Shown: positions 29,875 through 41,517, counted from the first letter of the stretch. The stretch: DNA of 64,000 bases from Isochrysis galbana (GCA_018136815.1 CM030942.1:1241797-1305796), one strand, 5' to 3'. Numbers and translations are program-made. The notes: generated from the sequence alone by a model not told the origin.

Positions 29875-31171
29875 TAATATTCTTACCGCACTCGCGGCGC
29901 ATGGAACCACTACCTACACGTAGTATACTTTCTACGCCCCCACTCCTAGCCCGGTCACTTACTCATTTTAACCACTATTTACTATTTTCCACCTCCCTTG
30001 GGTGTCCAAGGAAGGATTCCGCAGGGTCCCCCCCTACCCCCTACCTGCCCCGCCAGCCGCCTCCCCCCCCGAACGAGCCCCTCTCACCCCACGAAGGGCA
30101 ATGGCGTCGGTGAGTGACCCCCCTCTCTTCCCCCGCTCGTGGCGGTCTATTTTAGGCCCAGGCCAGAATATTTAAAGATTTTTCTACATATTTGCTCGGG
30201 TATGTCGGAAAGGTTATCCACCTCCTGCCTTCTTGCGTGGAGCCTAATTCGTCCGCCTGTAGTCGGGGAGTCCTGTCCCACAATATCGTCTGAACATCCG
30301 AGTCGATCGCCTCCATGAACCATGCCGGTGCGGGACTCCTGAGAGTGCTGTATGAACTTTGTACTTTGTCTCCATATGCGGCCTTGAATTGATCATGTGC
30401 GTCCTCATCGACGTAGAAGATCCAAGGGCCTTTACGGCCCTTGTCCATTCCATCCGGAGTTGCGTCTAGTCCTTCCAGCCTAGAGAGGAGGAATTTCATG
30501 AAGGTAGCTACATCTTCGCTTTTGATATCCTTCTTGTCGTCAGCTAGCTGAGCTAGCTGAATGAAAAAAGGGGTGTCTTCAGGCTCTTCCTCCTCATCAA
30601 GAGGGGGGGGAGCAAGTTGTGTGTTGTTGTTTACAATCGGCTTGGGGTCTGATTGGGGATCGGCCCGCTTGCGCGATGGCTGCTGTGGCTGTGGGGCTGG
30701 TTGCTTCTGGGCTTGCTGCATTGGAGTCTTCCCCATGGGTCCCTTCTGGGCGGCTTCCGCGTAGGATTTTTGTGCAGGTGTTGGTTGTTGGTTGGAGGGC
30801 GCAAAAGCCCCCAGGATTGATTGTTGTGTCAAGTGCCCGCCCCCGAGGGGTGCACTAATGGTAGGAGTTGCCACCATGGGGGTGGCAGCAGTGCTGCCAG
30901 CCCCCATGGGGAGTCCTTGGTTGGGTGGCGTGTCGAGGGAGGCCTGTGGCAGGGCATTGCCCTGGCTCTGGTCTGCACCAGGGAACAGGACTCTGCCTGT
31001 TCCCTGGCTGTGTGGCTGCCTGGGAGGAGAGGGAGGTGGCGCCATCTCGACGTCCTGATCGGGGGGGGCTGAGGGTTGCGAGCGCTTGGGCTCCGGCGGC
31101 TTGGGTCGGCCCCGTTGGGGCGTCGTGGCGGCAGAGGGCTGGGAGGTGGGAGCGGTCGGCGCGCGCTCCAT
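29875..31171 (-). mobile_element. LINE-like element, ORF1 only, with 3' hairpin
   Basis: Leader AAACTATTGTTATAGTTT at about 31177-31194 precedes ATG 31171 (MERAPTAPTSQPSAATTP). ORF1 runs open to the stop at 30152 (about 339 residues): proline/glutamine-rich N-half with MVATPTISAPLGGGHLTQQS, then an acidic middle (EEEEPEDTPFFIQLAQLADD) and a domain (GPWIFYVDEDAHDQFKAAYG) parallel to GPWHVAVNEDCAQQFQERYG of the 15-kb copy. It goes directly to the family 3' end, hairpin CCGCGAGTGCGG and GAATATTA at 29875-29897. No ORF2, so non-autonomous. Belongs to a second subfamily differing in leader and sequence. Confidence 0.7.
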
Positions 31172-31204
31172 CGCTAAAACTATAACAATAGTTTTGCGAG
31201 CTGT

Positions 31205-31660
31205 GAGGAAAAGGGCGGTGGGGTCAGACCCAAATGGGAGTGGCCCAATGGCCAATGGGATCATGTGGGCCACACTATGAGTGGCCTCACATGGCCCCCC
31301 CACACCACACTCCATCGGACCAGCGGACCAGATATACGATCTGGTGAGGAGGGGAGGGGGAGGGGTTCCAGCCGCAGCGGCTCAGCGAGCGCGCGCGAGC
31401 GCGGAGGATTGGCCGCGAGGCCGGTGAAGGGGGCAGACCCAAGTGGGAGTGACCCAGTGGGGCCATGGGAGGGGCCATAGACCCCTCCACATGAGCCCCC
31501 CACACCTTGCTCCATCGTTGCAGCCACTGCGGCTGAGCGAGGAGGGGTGGGTTTTCGGCTGCAGTGGCAGTGGCTCAGCGAGCGCACGCAGACGCGACGA
31601 GCGGGCGCGATCCACTGGGATGGGCCCAGAGGGGCCCATCCCATCCCATGCAGCAGCTCC
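31205..31660 (-). repeat. Two ~221-bp tandem monomers upstream of LINE ORF1
   Basis: Units starting at about 31208 and 31429 share GGGCAGACCCAAGTGGGAGT, CATGGCCCC, CCCCCCACACC, CTCCATCG and CGGCTCAGCGAGCGC. They lie in the 5' UTR of the LINE copy and look like promoter monomers. Confidence 0.65.
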
Positions 31661-33048
31661 ATATCGCCCTGGTATTGCTACCATCGCGGTAACCAGGGCG
31701 GCCGTGAATGTGAGCAGGGAGAGCGACGCCATCGCTCGCGCTCTCTCCAGAACAAAACCGGGTAAAATTCCTCTTACAACTCTCTGCACACCACTATCGA
31801 ACGCATACTCACGGTAACACGTAGATAACTAACGTAAACGGGACACGCGTAGAGAGGGGGTGAGCAGAAGAGGAAAGAGAAAAGAAGAGAGGGGGCCCGT
31901 CGCCTCTCCTCACGTGAAGAGAAGCCCCATTGGACTTAAGAAGTAAAAAAGAGGCCAAAGGGGGGAGGCAAGAGACAAGGGACCATCGGTGATAAAGAGG
32001 ACAGCGCGGCCGCCAAGGTCCAAGCTCGCATTCCGCATTCCGTCGAATATGGGGCCCTAAGCGGGTCCCCGCAGTATTTCACTCACACTCATACGTACAA
32101 TCCGCATCTTCTACGGCAACCGACGGCAATATCTAGCGGATACACTGCCAGACGATGGGGATGGGGCTCCTGCCATCACGTGCAGCGACGGCTCCACACC
32201 ATCCAGGCGCCTCCCACTGCGAGTCCTGCGCATCGACACCTCGCTCGCCCCCCATGTGAACTAAGCATAAAACTTAGCTGGACAATTTATTGTCTTACTT
32301 TCTCACGGAAATGCACACACAGTAGAGCAGACAAAAGGAAACAAAGGAAGAACCATAGATAAGATTAAGGGAGTTAAGGGCACATCCGCATGTGGCAAGG
32401 GCAAAGGGTTGCAATAGCAAGAGGGCGCCGTGGGGGAGGGTGCAAATGGTGAGGGTGGCTCGGAAGCTCTGCGTGCAGGGGAAATGTGAACGATGGCCAA
32501 AGGATGGAGGTCTGTCCCCTATCCTCCCGGCGCCTCCCCAGTTGAGCGCGACGCACTACCATCGCACACGCAATACACAACCACTTTCACAGGCTCATGG
32601 TAAAGATGAACACGCTTGCTTGAGAGCAGGGGATCAGGGAGGGGTAGGGGGAGGCTTGGGGAATGACGTTGGCAACCACCAGCATGCTCACGAGGATACA
32701 ACAGGGGCAGCAGCTGGCCGTAGGGGGATACATCGAACGCAGGGTCGAGCGATGGCTTCAACTTGACGATGTATAGGCGTGTAGGCTGCAGGTCCCTAAG
32801 TGTCGAGTTGGACGCACAACACACATAGGTTTCCGTTCATTTGAAGGGGAGTTGCGAACTGCAAACTAAACAAATACTTCGTGACGAGATACTGTCTTTG
32901 AGGTTGGCGATCACTTGTTAATGGAATACGCAAAAGACATCATCGTAGTAGTGGGCGAAGCATCGTTGCTAAGAGCTCGAGAGTAGAAGCATGGAGAAAA
33001 TTACAAATAGCGTGGAGGCCACAAGCTGAGTCGGCTCTCGGCGATGAT
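31661..33048. other. Intergenic DNA and likely Myb 3' UTR
   Basis: Contains a leader-like relic AACTAAG-7-CTTAG at 32260-32279 and a decayed ankyrin 3' end at 32060-32115 (similar to 6530-6580). The stretch 32800-33048 probably is the 3' UTR of the Myb gene. No other gene recognised. Confidence 0.45.
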
Positions 33049-34638
33049 TCAAGCTGTTGCAACCCGCCGAGCCATGCTTTGAGACAGAGAAGCCATGCAA
33101 TACATCGCTAGCATGGGGTCGTCTTTGTTAAGCGAGGAGCAAGTCCTAGGATGTTCCATGTTGCCATTTTGCCCTGGCAGACTACCTTGTTGATTGTACC
33201 AGTCTTGACCGTATGCATCCTCCAAGGGGGGTTGGGACCATGTAGCCTGCTCTGGTTGAGGACGGAAGTCATCTCGAACACCATACGGGGCAGTAACTTG
33301 TTCTGGAGCGGACGATGGGCCGTATGACCACAGGTATTCCCTGTCGCCTTGTGCAACCTGTACATGTGAGGAATCCAGTGTCGCGACTTGTGGCAAGGAA
33401 TCGCTCAGGCCATCTTTGACTACTAGAGCTCCGGTCAAAGATTGAAGAGACTGCAAAAGCTCGTCCAAATTTTCCTCGTCCATTTCATGGATGCAATTGA
33501 ATATGGGCTGGTGTTCGAAACTCGAATGCTGTTGCGACGCGTCTGGTGCCGCCACGAGCGTGCGCTCCTCGATGCCGTCTACCGGCAAGTCGTGCTCAGT
33601 GGCATGGTCAAAGAATGAGGAGAGGCTAGACTCCACCATGGTAGACTCGGTATTGGCATTTAGACCGGGCAGAAGTGGCATATTCTGCGTCGGTTTTGGC
33701 AGGGGCGAAAGCATGGACGGGATGCCATGAAGAACCTCACCACGCAGACAGACGCGCTCCCGTGGAGGGTCAAGAACTTTCAGCCCCGAAGCGGAGGAAG
33801 GCTCCACACGGCTCTCGGACAGAGGGATGCGGGTGGCCGAAAGCGCGCTCAACTCAGCAGCCTTCTGTCTAAGAGTGACGCCATCCGGAGCGTCGCCTTG
33901 TGTATTTGCTGCGCAAATGTGGCCGCGCTTTGGTTGACCGCAGCGTCTGCATCGGTATCCATGCTCAGAACCTCGTTGCACCCTGATAGATTGTGCTTGC
34001 TCCATCCGATTGAAACGATTGCGAACGCCATTGTCAGTACGACCTGGAAGTTGTGCGGCGATCTTTGACCAACGCCTGCGCGCGAGACGGGCGGGAGGGT
34101 GTACGTCTAGGTCCGACAACCAGGAGAGATGTGTGCCGCAGATGGGCGTGTCAGTATGAAGGGCTAGCGGCAGCCAAATGACAGCGGGAGCTCAGCCAGA
34201 ATCAGTCTTGAATAGGAATACGGCGGGAGAAACATACCGCCCGAATTGCTCGACTAGCTCGAGAATCAGGAGATCTTCTTCGACTGTCCAGGCTTGGGAC
34301 TGTGCGGATGCTGTTGATGGAGCTGCTTCATCAGTCTCCTGGTCGCCCATGTCGTACGTAATCATTGCAGCAGATCCGTTGAGATTAAAGTTATCAAAGG
34401 GTGGCGCAGATCGCGATGCGGTGTATGGCATACTGGCCACAATATCCACATCGCTTGAAGCGCGTGCGATCCTCTTCTGGGCAGGTTCATTCTGTGGTGA
34501 GAGCTCCAGATCCAGGGCATCGCGCTTCTCGCGTTCGACACGAAACCGTTGCATCCAATCTGTGGGATCAGATCGCGTACGTCCATGCGTCGCCGGGCGT
34601 TTTGTGGAAGCGCGCTCAAGCATCTGAATCGTAGCCAT
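33049..34638 (-). CDS. Single-repeat Myb transcription factor with zinc knuckle
   Basis: Exons 34638-34238 and 34075-33049 join in phase (2 then 1) and give about 475 residues. The splice junction falls inside the Myb repeat: exon 1 ends WTVEEDLLILELVEQFGR, exon 2 continues RWSKIAAQLPGRTDNGVRNR, giving one full repeat with tryptophans in the first two expected positions. About 30 residues on is CRRCGQPKRGHIC, a CxxCGxPKxGHxC zinc knuckle that I know from Myb and HSF-like proteins of stramenopiles and other algae. The remainder (about 220-475) is acidic and polar, with no domain, suggesting activation regions. A DNA-binding regulator in the nucleus; targets unknown. The start was put at ATG 34638 because the frame upstream is only polyproline encoded by a G/C-run tract. 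Confidence 0.85.
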
Positions 34639-34689
34639 GTGGTCGATCCCAAGCTGTGGCGAGAGGGGGTGAGGCCTGGCGCGCGGTGT

Positions 34690-34918
34690 GGCTCGTGGGG
34701 GGGGGGGGGGGGGGGAGGGGGCTGGGGGAAGGGCTGTTGTGCGGCTCGTGAGGATGGGAGGGAGGCGGGGGCGAGGAGAGGGTGGCCGGGGGGGCGCGCG
34801 GGGGGGGGGGGGGGGGGGGGGGGGGGGGAAGAGGGGGGGAAGAGGGGGGGGGGGAAGGGGGGGAGGCGGGCGACGGGTTGGGTTGGCCGGAGGAATGCAG
34901 GAGGGGGGGGGGGGGGGA
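34690..34918. repeat. G-run tract upstream of the Myb start
   Basis: Clustered runs of 7-24 G on plus, 50-280 bp upstream of the Myb start codon. Strong G-quadruplex potential on plus (the template strand of the Myb gene). Confidence 0.8.
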
Positions 34919-35204
34919 TTGAGTGGCGAGACCCTCGCAGATGGACGTGCAGCGTTTTGCACGACCAAAAGTACGTCTCAAGCTTAGATGTGAAGTACGT
35001 ATTTTCCGTAGAGGGGTTTCAAGGCGGTTTGACTTCGGTTTGACCACGGGGGTTTCAACTGACCCAGTAAAAGGTAAAGCGCTGTCGAACCCGAGAAAAA
35101 CGACCTTCTGCAAAAGGCCACTGAGCAGGTTTCTCTCCATTGGTGTCGCTCAGCCGCTCAGGACTACCCCCGTCGCCCGTCGTCCGTTGTTCACCCTAGC
35201 TGCT

Positions 35205-35310
35205 AGCTGCTAGCTGGGAAACACAGCCGGGGCTTCTCCAAACACATGAAACACAATCTGTGTTTGGGTTTCGTAGAAACACAGCCGAACACAGTCCCAA
35301 ACACAGCGGG
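35205..35310 (-). repeat. CTGTGTTT-rich dispersed repeat
   Basis: Its reverse complement is similar to 48395-48492 (shared CTGTGTTTGGAG, GCCCC, CTGTGTTTC). Likely a degenerate MITE. Confidence 0.55.
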
Positions 35311-36019
35311 GGAGCGGGGGGCCTCTGCCTCTCCCTCTATCTATAACTATAACTATAACTCTCTCTTATAGTATATAGTAGTTGGTAGGACTGGGACTGG
35401 GACCATGTTTGACAGGTAACATATTAACACCCCACCACCCTCTGATTTGGCGCTAACAGCTAACACGCGGATAGGCCGAGGGCCCGAAGGGCCCGAGGCA
35501 CGTTAATACCTTGGGCGGCAGGGGGGGGGTGTTGACTGGGTGACTGGGTGTTTGCGGGGGTCCCGGCCGGCGCGGCTGAGCGCGCCCGGCCCGGCCGGCC
35601 GGCCGGCCCAATCAGCCGGCGTGCCAGCCTAGCAAGTGTGAGCGTGGGTGGTGGGCTCACGCGAGAAACCGTATAGCGACTCTTAATAGATTGTTCTCAG
35701 TTAGACATAGTCACACACCCCACAACCTTCCACCTTGCTACTACCACTACCACCGCCCACCGCCTCACACATGCGGCCAGCCACCGACAGCATACATATA
35801 TATACAAGAAGCATCAGGTCGTAGCAGGCGGATGCGCACACACTCACGTCACAGCACCCACACGTAAAAGTTCACTCTGAATTTGCAGCCGCCAACAAGC
35901 CAACATGCAATGCTCTAGGGTGTTGTCGCTCTGTGCACTGTGCAGCCTTCGTATCGTCGTGTATCGTCGTATCGTCGTGCATCTTTCCCGCCTTGCTAAA
36001 CATTCTTTTCACCCCTGCC
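35311..36019. other. Intergenic DNA with short tandem repeats
   Basis: Includes (CTATAA)n at 35337-35360, (GGCC)n at 35588-35610 and a block of microsatellite-like sequence to 36000. I see no gene. Confidence 0.5.
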
Positions 36020-38035
36020 GAGCTTGTGTTGTATTCCTGCCCATCTGAAGGCTGTAGGCATGAATATTCGTGTAAGGTACGCGCTCATAATTACAATTGA
36101 ACGCAGCCGCACCTACGTCGGTGTAGCTGGAGCGATGGCGATCCATTGGATGCCTGTTCTTCTTCGACATTTGAGCCAACAGCGAGACCAGCCATCGACG
36201 AAGAAATTGTCCGCGTTAGAGCTACTCGCTTGCGCGCGGCGCAGCCTATTGGACCGGCCTTCACTTAGCTCGACCGAGGCTACCGCCTACGAGCCGTGGT
36301 CGGCTCTTCATCGTTATGAGAGGGGGAGGGAAACTAGTGAAGTTTCTTCCGACCCCGTTGTTTCCCGTCCAGCTACTCCCGAGTCAGACAACCACGAGGA
36401 CCAAAAAGGAACCCACGATAACCACGACAACGACACGCCACTCTACGCCTCCGAGTCTACTCTCCACGACCCATTCTCTCCATGGACCGCCCCGCCTCCG
36501 GCACGCGCGAGCTCGCCGCGTCCGACGACGCCGACGACTCTCCGGAAGCGGCGCCAACAATGGCAATCATTCGGAGTGAACGGGGACCAGAAATGGTCCA
36601 ACGTCACGCTCGAAACCGCTGACGAAATAAGAGCGCAAGCTCTAGCCGGACGAGGCGCCGACGAGGAATCCGACCTCGCCGCTGCCGTCCGAGCGCCGAT
36701 CGAGTTCGTGGAAGCCAAAGGCATCCGCGCCGAAGAGCCGCTAGCCTCATTAGTTCGAAGACCCAAGACAGAAGCCCAAGCCCGTCTCGAGAAAGATTGG
36801 GAAAAGATGTCCGACCACCCGAGGCACCCTACCGACAAGAGAGGCCTGGGCTACACTAGTCCCAAGCTATCACCCTGCACCGCTACCAACGAGGACGACG
36901 CCTCTAGGCCCTCTGCCACGATAGCGGCAGTCGGAGTACCCGAGGAGACGACGACCAGTTTGACGACGGCTTCACCCGAGCAACCACGCTGTCGACCAAC
37001 CCCGTCCCCGTCCGACACCGGCTTCGCGGGTTGTTCTCGTCGGTAAGAAAGATGGATCCGCTCGCTTCTGCGTCGACTATCGCGACACGAACTCGAAGCT
37101 TCGTATCTCGGACAGCCCTCTGCCGCTCACCGTCGAAGCAATCGATCGTCTATCCCGAGGCCAAGGCTCTCGAGATTCTTTATTTCTCTGCCTGCTCGAT
37201 CTCGCCTCCGGCTTCTGGTGTCTGCCTATCAAGGAGGAGGACAAACCCATCACGGCGTTCTGTACCCATCGCCAGAAGTACGAGTTCAACTACCTCCCGT
37301 TCGGCGTCCAATCCGGCCCTTCCTACATCCTACATGTGTCGTCTCATGGACGCGGTGCTCCAGGGCCTCGCGTGGGAAATTTGCATGCCGTACCTGGACG
37401 ACATCGGGATTTGGTCGACAGGCACAGGCAGCACTCTTGAGGAACGCATCGACGCCTCCTTCGAGCAAATGCTCCACCGTCTCGATCTAGTCCTCGAGCG
37501 TCTCCGTTGGGCCGGTCTCTCATGTAAGGCCTCCAAGTGCATCTTGTTCGCTATCAAGGGCGAATACCTCGGGCACGTCGTGTCTCGTCGTGGTCTTGAG
37601 ATGGACCCCAAGAAAGTCGAGGCGGTACGCTCGATCGATCCGCGTCACATCAATTCGCTCGAAAAGGTTCGCTCGTTTCTCGGTCTTTGTTCGTACTACC
37701 GTCGGTTCATCAAGGGCTTCGCACACGTCGCGGCCCCTCTCACCGACCTTACTCGTACGGGCGTCGACGTGGCTACCGTCTCTCAATCGCCTGAGTGCTA
37801 GGCGGCGATCCGTCGCCTCATCGAGCTCATCACGTCTGCGCCAGTGTTAGCTGCGCCTCGTCACGACAAGGAGTTCATCGTCAAAACGGACGCGGCCAGT
37901 ACCCTGGGTATCGGCGGAATCCTGTCGCAGGTTGACGATCACGGACACGAGCATGTCGTTGCGTACTACGGTCGCCGCCTCACCGCCGCGGAGCGTCATT
38001 GGACCACCACCGAGGTGGAGCTCCTCGCCCGGCCC
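36020..38035 (+). mobile_element. Degenerate Ty3/gypsy retrotransposon (RT and RNase H)
   Basis: An open frame to about 37046 encodes a charged N-terminal polyprotein part (LEKDWEKMSDHP). Reverse transcriptase begins at about 37027 (VGKKDGSARFCVDYRD, LLDLASGFWCLPI, YLPFGVQSGP). A 7-bp tandem duplication (CCTACAT twice, near 37322-37335) shifts the frame, after which RLMDAVLQGL, the catalytic YLDDIGIWS and YLGHVVSRRGL, FLGLCSYYRRFIKGF follow. A TAG at 37799 precedes RNase H (FIVKTDAASTLGIGGILSQ, VVAYYGRRLTAAERHW). It stops at about 38035 with no integrase. Clearly Ty3/gypsy by the RT-RNase H order and motifs; dead. Confidence 0.88.
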
Positions 38036-38839
38036 AAGTATTGTGAAGGGCCATCCGCGTCAAGGTTGGGAGGCCAGCTGGCCGGCCGCTTGCAGCATCG
38101 GCGGGAAGGGAATGGTCGCGCGCTTTCCACTACTGGAGAACATCTAGATCCAGGTTTGCTTCAGGGGGAACGTTCAGGTACTGCTCCAACTCGTCTGCGT
38201 CTTAGCAAGGTTCCCCGCGGGAAAGATATATATAGATATAGGTGGGTGTGTTCGTATGTGTGTTAACATCTTAACACCCCAAACAGTGTTAACACCCCTG
38301 AAATATGCCATAACACCTTCCTAACACGTTCGTTGTTTCTTTCTCCTAACACCTTACACCCACATTAGCTGAAATCCACTAACATCCTTAAACATGTTAG
38401 GCCTTTTCGGAGGGTGTTCCCAGTCCTAGTACTTAGTACTTTGTACTTTGTAGATTGTATATTTATACCCCGCTGTCGCATTCGCGAATCGACGCTCGTT
38501 AGGCTTCTCTTCGTCGTTCGGTATTATCGTTATAATTCTCTCGTTCTCGTTCTCGGTCAAAAGCTTCGCTTGGACGCATAGGATCTTGGGTTGTGGAGCG
38601 CCCTCTCTCTTTCTCTCGAAGAGAAGGGAAGTTTCCCCACCTTTCTTCATCCTAGGTGCTTCGCAAATAGGTTTAATTCGCTATCTTCTCCGCGTTTCTC
38701 TATCTACTTCAGTGATTGCAATCAGGTTTAATTTGCAATCTCATCGCATCTCCCCCTTAGGCACACCGCACTTCTCTCGTCTTATTCGGTAAGTCTTTTG
38801 GAATCCTGTGCGGCAGGATTGCCCCTCGTTTCCGTTATG
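38036..38839. other. Intergenic DNA with TAACAC repeats and LTR-like boundary
   Basis: Many TTAACACC motifs at 38265-38400. TGTCGCATTCGCGAATCGAC at 38474-38493 matches the putative LTR starts at 18555 and 58181. No gene recognised. Confidence 0.45.
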
Positions 38840-38995
38840 GTGCGATTCCCGTGAACTCTTTCCCGTCCCTTGGGGGTGTGGGGCCTGCGCTCCGAGCTCG
38901 CGATGGGGTGGTGTGAATATGGTGTGAACTCTTTCCCGTTCTCTGGGGGTGTGGGGCCGGGGCCCCGAGCTCGCGAGGTAGCTCGCGAGGTATGA
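38840..38995 (+). repeat. Two ~80-bp direct repeats (GTGAACTCTTTCCCGT)
   Basis: Both units run from GTGAACTCTTTCCCGT through GGGGGTGTGGGGCC to CCGAGCTCGCGA. Confidence 0.8.
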
Positions 38996-39049
38996 ATGAA
39001 CTCCCTCCTTCAGGGAGGGTGCCAACACATTCACACAGGACACATTTCC

Positions 39050-39255
39050 ATCCACAACACCTCACGAGCGGCGGGAATTTCGTCCAATTCCTTCCTTACC
39101 TCCTCCGAGGGGGAGTCCACAACACATTCTCACAACATCTCACGAGCGGCGGGAATTTCACGAAATTCCTTCCTTACCTCCTCAGAGGGGGAGTCCACAG
39201 CACATTCCCACAACACCTCACACCTCACGAGCGGGGGGGAATTTCGTGAAATTAA
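39050..39255 (+). repeat. ~75-bp tandem repeat, 2.5 copies
   Basis: Unit contains CACAACACCTCACGAGCGG, GGGAATTTC, AATTCCTTCCTTACCTCCTC and GAGGGGGAGTCCACA. Third copy is partial. GAATTTCACGAAATTC is palindromic within the unit. Confidence 0.9.
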
Positions 39256-39986
39256 TTCATTACCATGTTAGATGTTAGGGGGGGCGGTGTGACATTCGTC
39301 ATCGCCGTCATCGCTGCCGCCATCGTTACTACACATCAGATTGGCGGCCATTGGTGGTGGTGGTGGTGGGGGGGGGCTCGGAGCTGGGAGCGCCGGTATT
39401 TCCCGCGCCCGAACTTGTACTTGTACTAGTACTAGCGGTAAAACTAGTTGAATTGTAGCCTCTAGCCTCTAGTCTTGTCATATGACACTTAATATCAGGT
39501 ATCAGGTCTAGGGAAGCACTAATACTGAGATATCACATATTTATCATACATCACAGAAAAAAATTCTTAATATTCTCGCCTCGCGCGCGGCGCTATCTAT
39601 GGGCTTATGGGCTTATGGGCTTTCACCTTCACTCTTCTGCGGCAGAGGGCATTTTTGATTTTTGTAAAGGTAAAGACTAAGATCTTTTCATGGTCTCCGG
39701 CCGAGGCTCGCGTTTTCGAGTTATCAATTCAGGTTTTGCAGGAATGCAAATTGAAGTTGCGTTCGAGCATTCTGCATTCTGGTGGTATGATGCACAAAAT
39801 TTTCTCTCCCGGGTGAGCTGTGAGCTACCGCGCTACCCCCTAGAACCGTAGAATTAGTCTGTGTGTGAAAAGCTCTTTTTTTAGCAGTACTCATACTCGA
39901 CGTCCCGGCGAGGCTCGCCTCGGCCGAGCTCCCTCCCTCTCTCTCTCCCTCTTTCCCTCGTTGCCCTTTCTCTTGTTTTGCCAGGC
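39256..39986. other. Upstream region of the LPA-like gene, with a retroposon 3' end
   Basis: At 39565-39592 (minus sense) lies a copy of the CCGCGCGCGAGG and GAATATTAAG retroposon tail. GATATCAGG-like relics occur at 39490-39510. The 39890-39986 CT-rich stretch is presumably the 5' UTR of the next gene. Confidence 0.5.
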
Positions 39987-40838
39987 ATGCGTTCCGTCCG
40001 TATGCTGTTACTGTGCTGCTCGCTGCTCTCCGCTGGCCACACGCTCAGAGTGCCCATTCTCCGGCCCTCGAGAGGCGGCGCTGTCTCACGCGCGACGGTG
40101 GCAATGGGCATCGAAGGCGTGCCCCGCGAGGTAATCGAGGCAGAGGCCAAGGCAACGGCAGGCAGGCCGATCCGTCTTGCAGGCACATTCGCGCTCGGAA
40201 GCCTTTCCGTTGCCTCGGCAGCTCTCTGTGTTAGCAGCCTCGCAGGACAGCCGCAGGCGGTGGAGCTCGCGAAGAACCTTCTCCCCTTTGGCAATGTGCC
40301 CATCTCTCTTGGTGTCAACGTTGTGCTCGCGGGTACGTGTGCGTGGGTGTATCAGCAGGAGCTGGAGACCAAGGAGAAGAACATTCAACGCATTTGGGAG
40401 GAGGTCCAGCGACGTAAGGCGGCCGGCTCGAAGAAGAAGCGACAGAAGAAGGCTGTTGCCAAAACACCCGCCGAGATGCGCCAGCAAGCGAGGGAGAAAG
40501 GGGCAGCGCCGCTGGAAGCGCCACCGCCGCCACCGCCACCGCTGGCACAGCCGCCGCTGGCACAGCCAACACCTGAGCCAGGACTCTTCGAGAAGATTGC
40601 ATCCTCCTCCTTCATGGAGCAGGCCAACACGATGGCCAAGGTGCAGGCGATGAGTCTAAACGATGCACTTGAGCAGCGGGGAGTGCTGCCGCCGATCGAG
40701 CGGCCGCGCGAAGAGGGTCTTGCTCGCCAGGACAGCGAACAAGTCGTGGAGATTACCAAGTCGGCGGCCGACACGCCCAAGGACTCCGCCCCGCAGTCGT
40801 CAAAGGGAAAGGGAAAGAAGAAGCGCAAGAAGCGATGA
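39987..40838 (+). CDS. LPA1/LPA3-like plastid membrane protein
   Basis: 283 residues in one exon from ATG 39987. The N-terminus MRSVRMLLLCCSLLSAG is a signal peptide, followed by a basic, hydroxylated stretch to about residue 35: the two-part leader expected for proteins going to a secondary plastid. Two hydrophobic segments follow (about 62-85 and 98-118). The second, NVPISLGVNVVLAGTCAWVY followed by QQELETKEKNIQRIWEE, resembles the second membrane segment and charged heptads of LPA1/LPA3-type photosystem II assembly factors. From residue 140 it becomes lysine-rich, then polyproline (APPPPPPPLAQPP) and finally a K/R tail. The later LPA region is not seen, so it is at best a partial homologue. 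Real gene by codon pattern; function tentative. Confidence 0.7.
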   Translation: MRSVRMLLLCCSLLSAGHTLRVPILRPSRGGAVSRATVAMGIEGVPREVIEAEAKATAGRPIRLAGTFALGSLSVASAALCVSSLAGQPQAVELAKNLLPFGNVPISLGVNVVLAGTCAWVYQQELETKEKNIQRIWEEVQRRKAAGSKKKRQKKAVAKTPAEMRQQAREKGAAPLEAPPPPPPPLAQPPLAQPTPEPGLFEKIASSSFMEQANTMAKVQAMSLNDALEQRGVLPPIERPREEGLARQDSEQVVEITKSAADTPKDSAPQSSKGKGKKKRKKR

Positions 40839-41517
40839 CGTGCTTGCTATCGTGGTATTGAAGCAGCTTGCCCTGCGCCAAGACCGGTCGGAGGGCTCAC
40901 CTCGAGGCTCCAGCCTGCTTGTTTTCGCGTAGGTTATGGGAACTGCGGCTCAGTGGTCCGGTTCGACGCACATGCGATTCCATGACCGGCCAGCATTGCG
41001 GCGCATAAAGCTCATGTGGACAGTGCTCCCTCATACGCATATGCCCCGTCATAACATGTGAAACGCTAGATACGGGACGCGCTCGTTGGTATTGTTCGTT
41101 CGAGCGGTACACACGATGCATAAACAAAAACCTTGAAAAAGCCGGCTAGCGCTACTTTTCTACTACCCCGCGGTGGGAGAAAACATGGTGGCAAAAAAAG
41201 GGGGTCTGCGCCAGTCTGCCAACCACAACCATAGGGCGGTCAAACAGGGGCTTTTTAACTATTAGTAAGGGTTGGACTGCATTTTTTGACCGTGGCGCGA
41301 TGCCCAATAAAAACCTCTAGGGGGGGCCACCTGTCGCCACGAAAATCTTCGCCAAGAAATGGTGCGATTCTCCCCCCCCCCCCGTTACGCGCGCTCACGC
41401 TCTAGCCACTGTACTCCCCTCCCTCCCCCCCCCCCCCTCATTGACCCCCCCCCCCCCCTCCTGGACTCACGCTTCTCGCGGAATGGGAGGAGGCTTTCAA
41501 AGTGTCTTGCTGTGAAT
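40839..41517. other. Intergenic DNA after the LPA-like gene
   Basis: Includes several poly-C runs (41371-41455). No gene recognised. Confidence 0.5.

Noticed and set aside
34639..34968. Polyproline extension as the Myb N-terminus
   Set aside because: It derives from G/C homopolymers upstream of a well-placed ATG at 34638.
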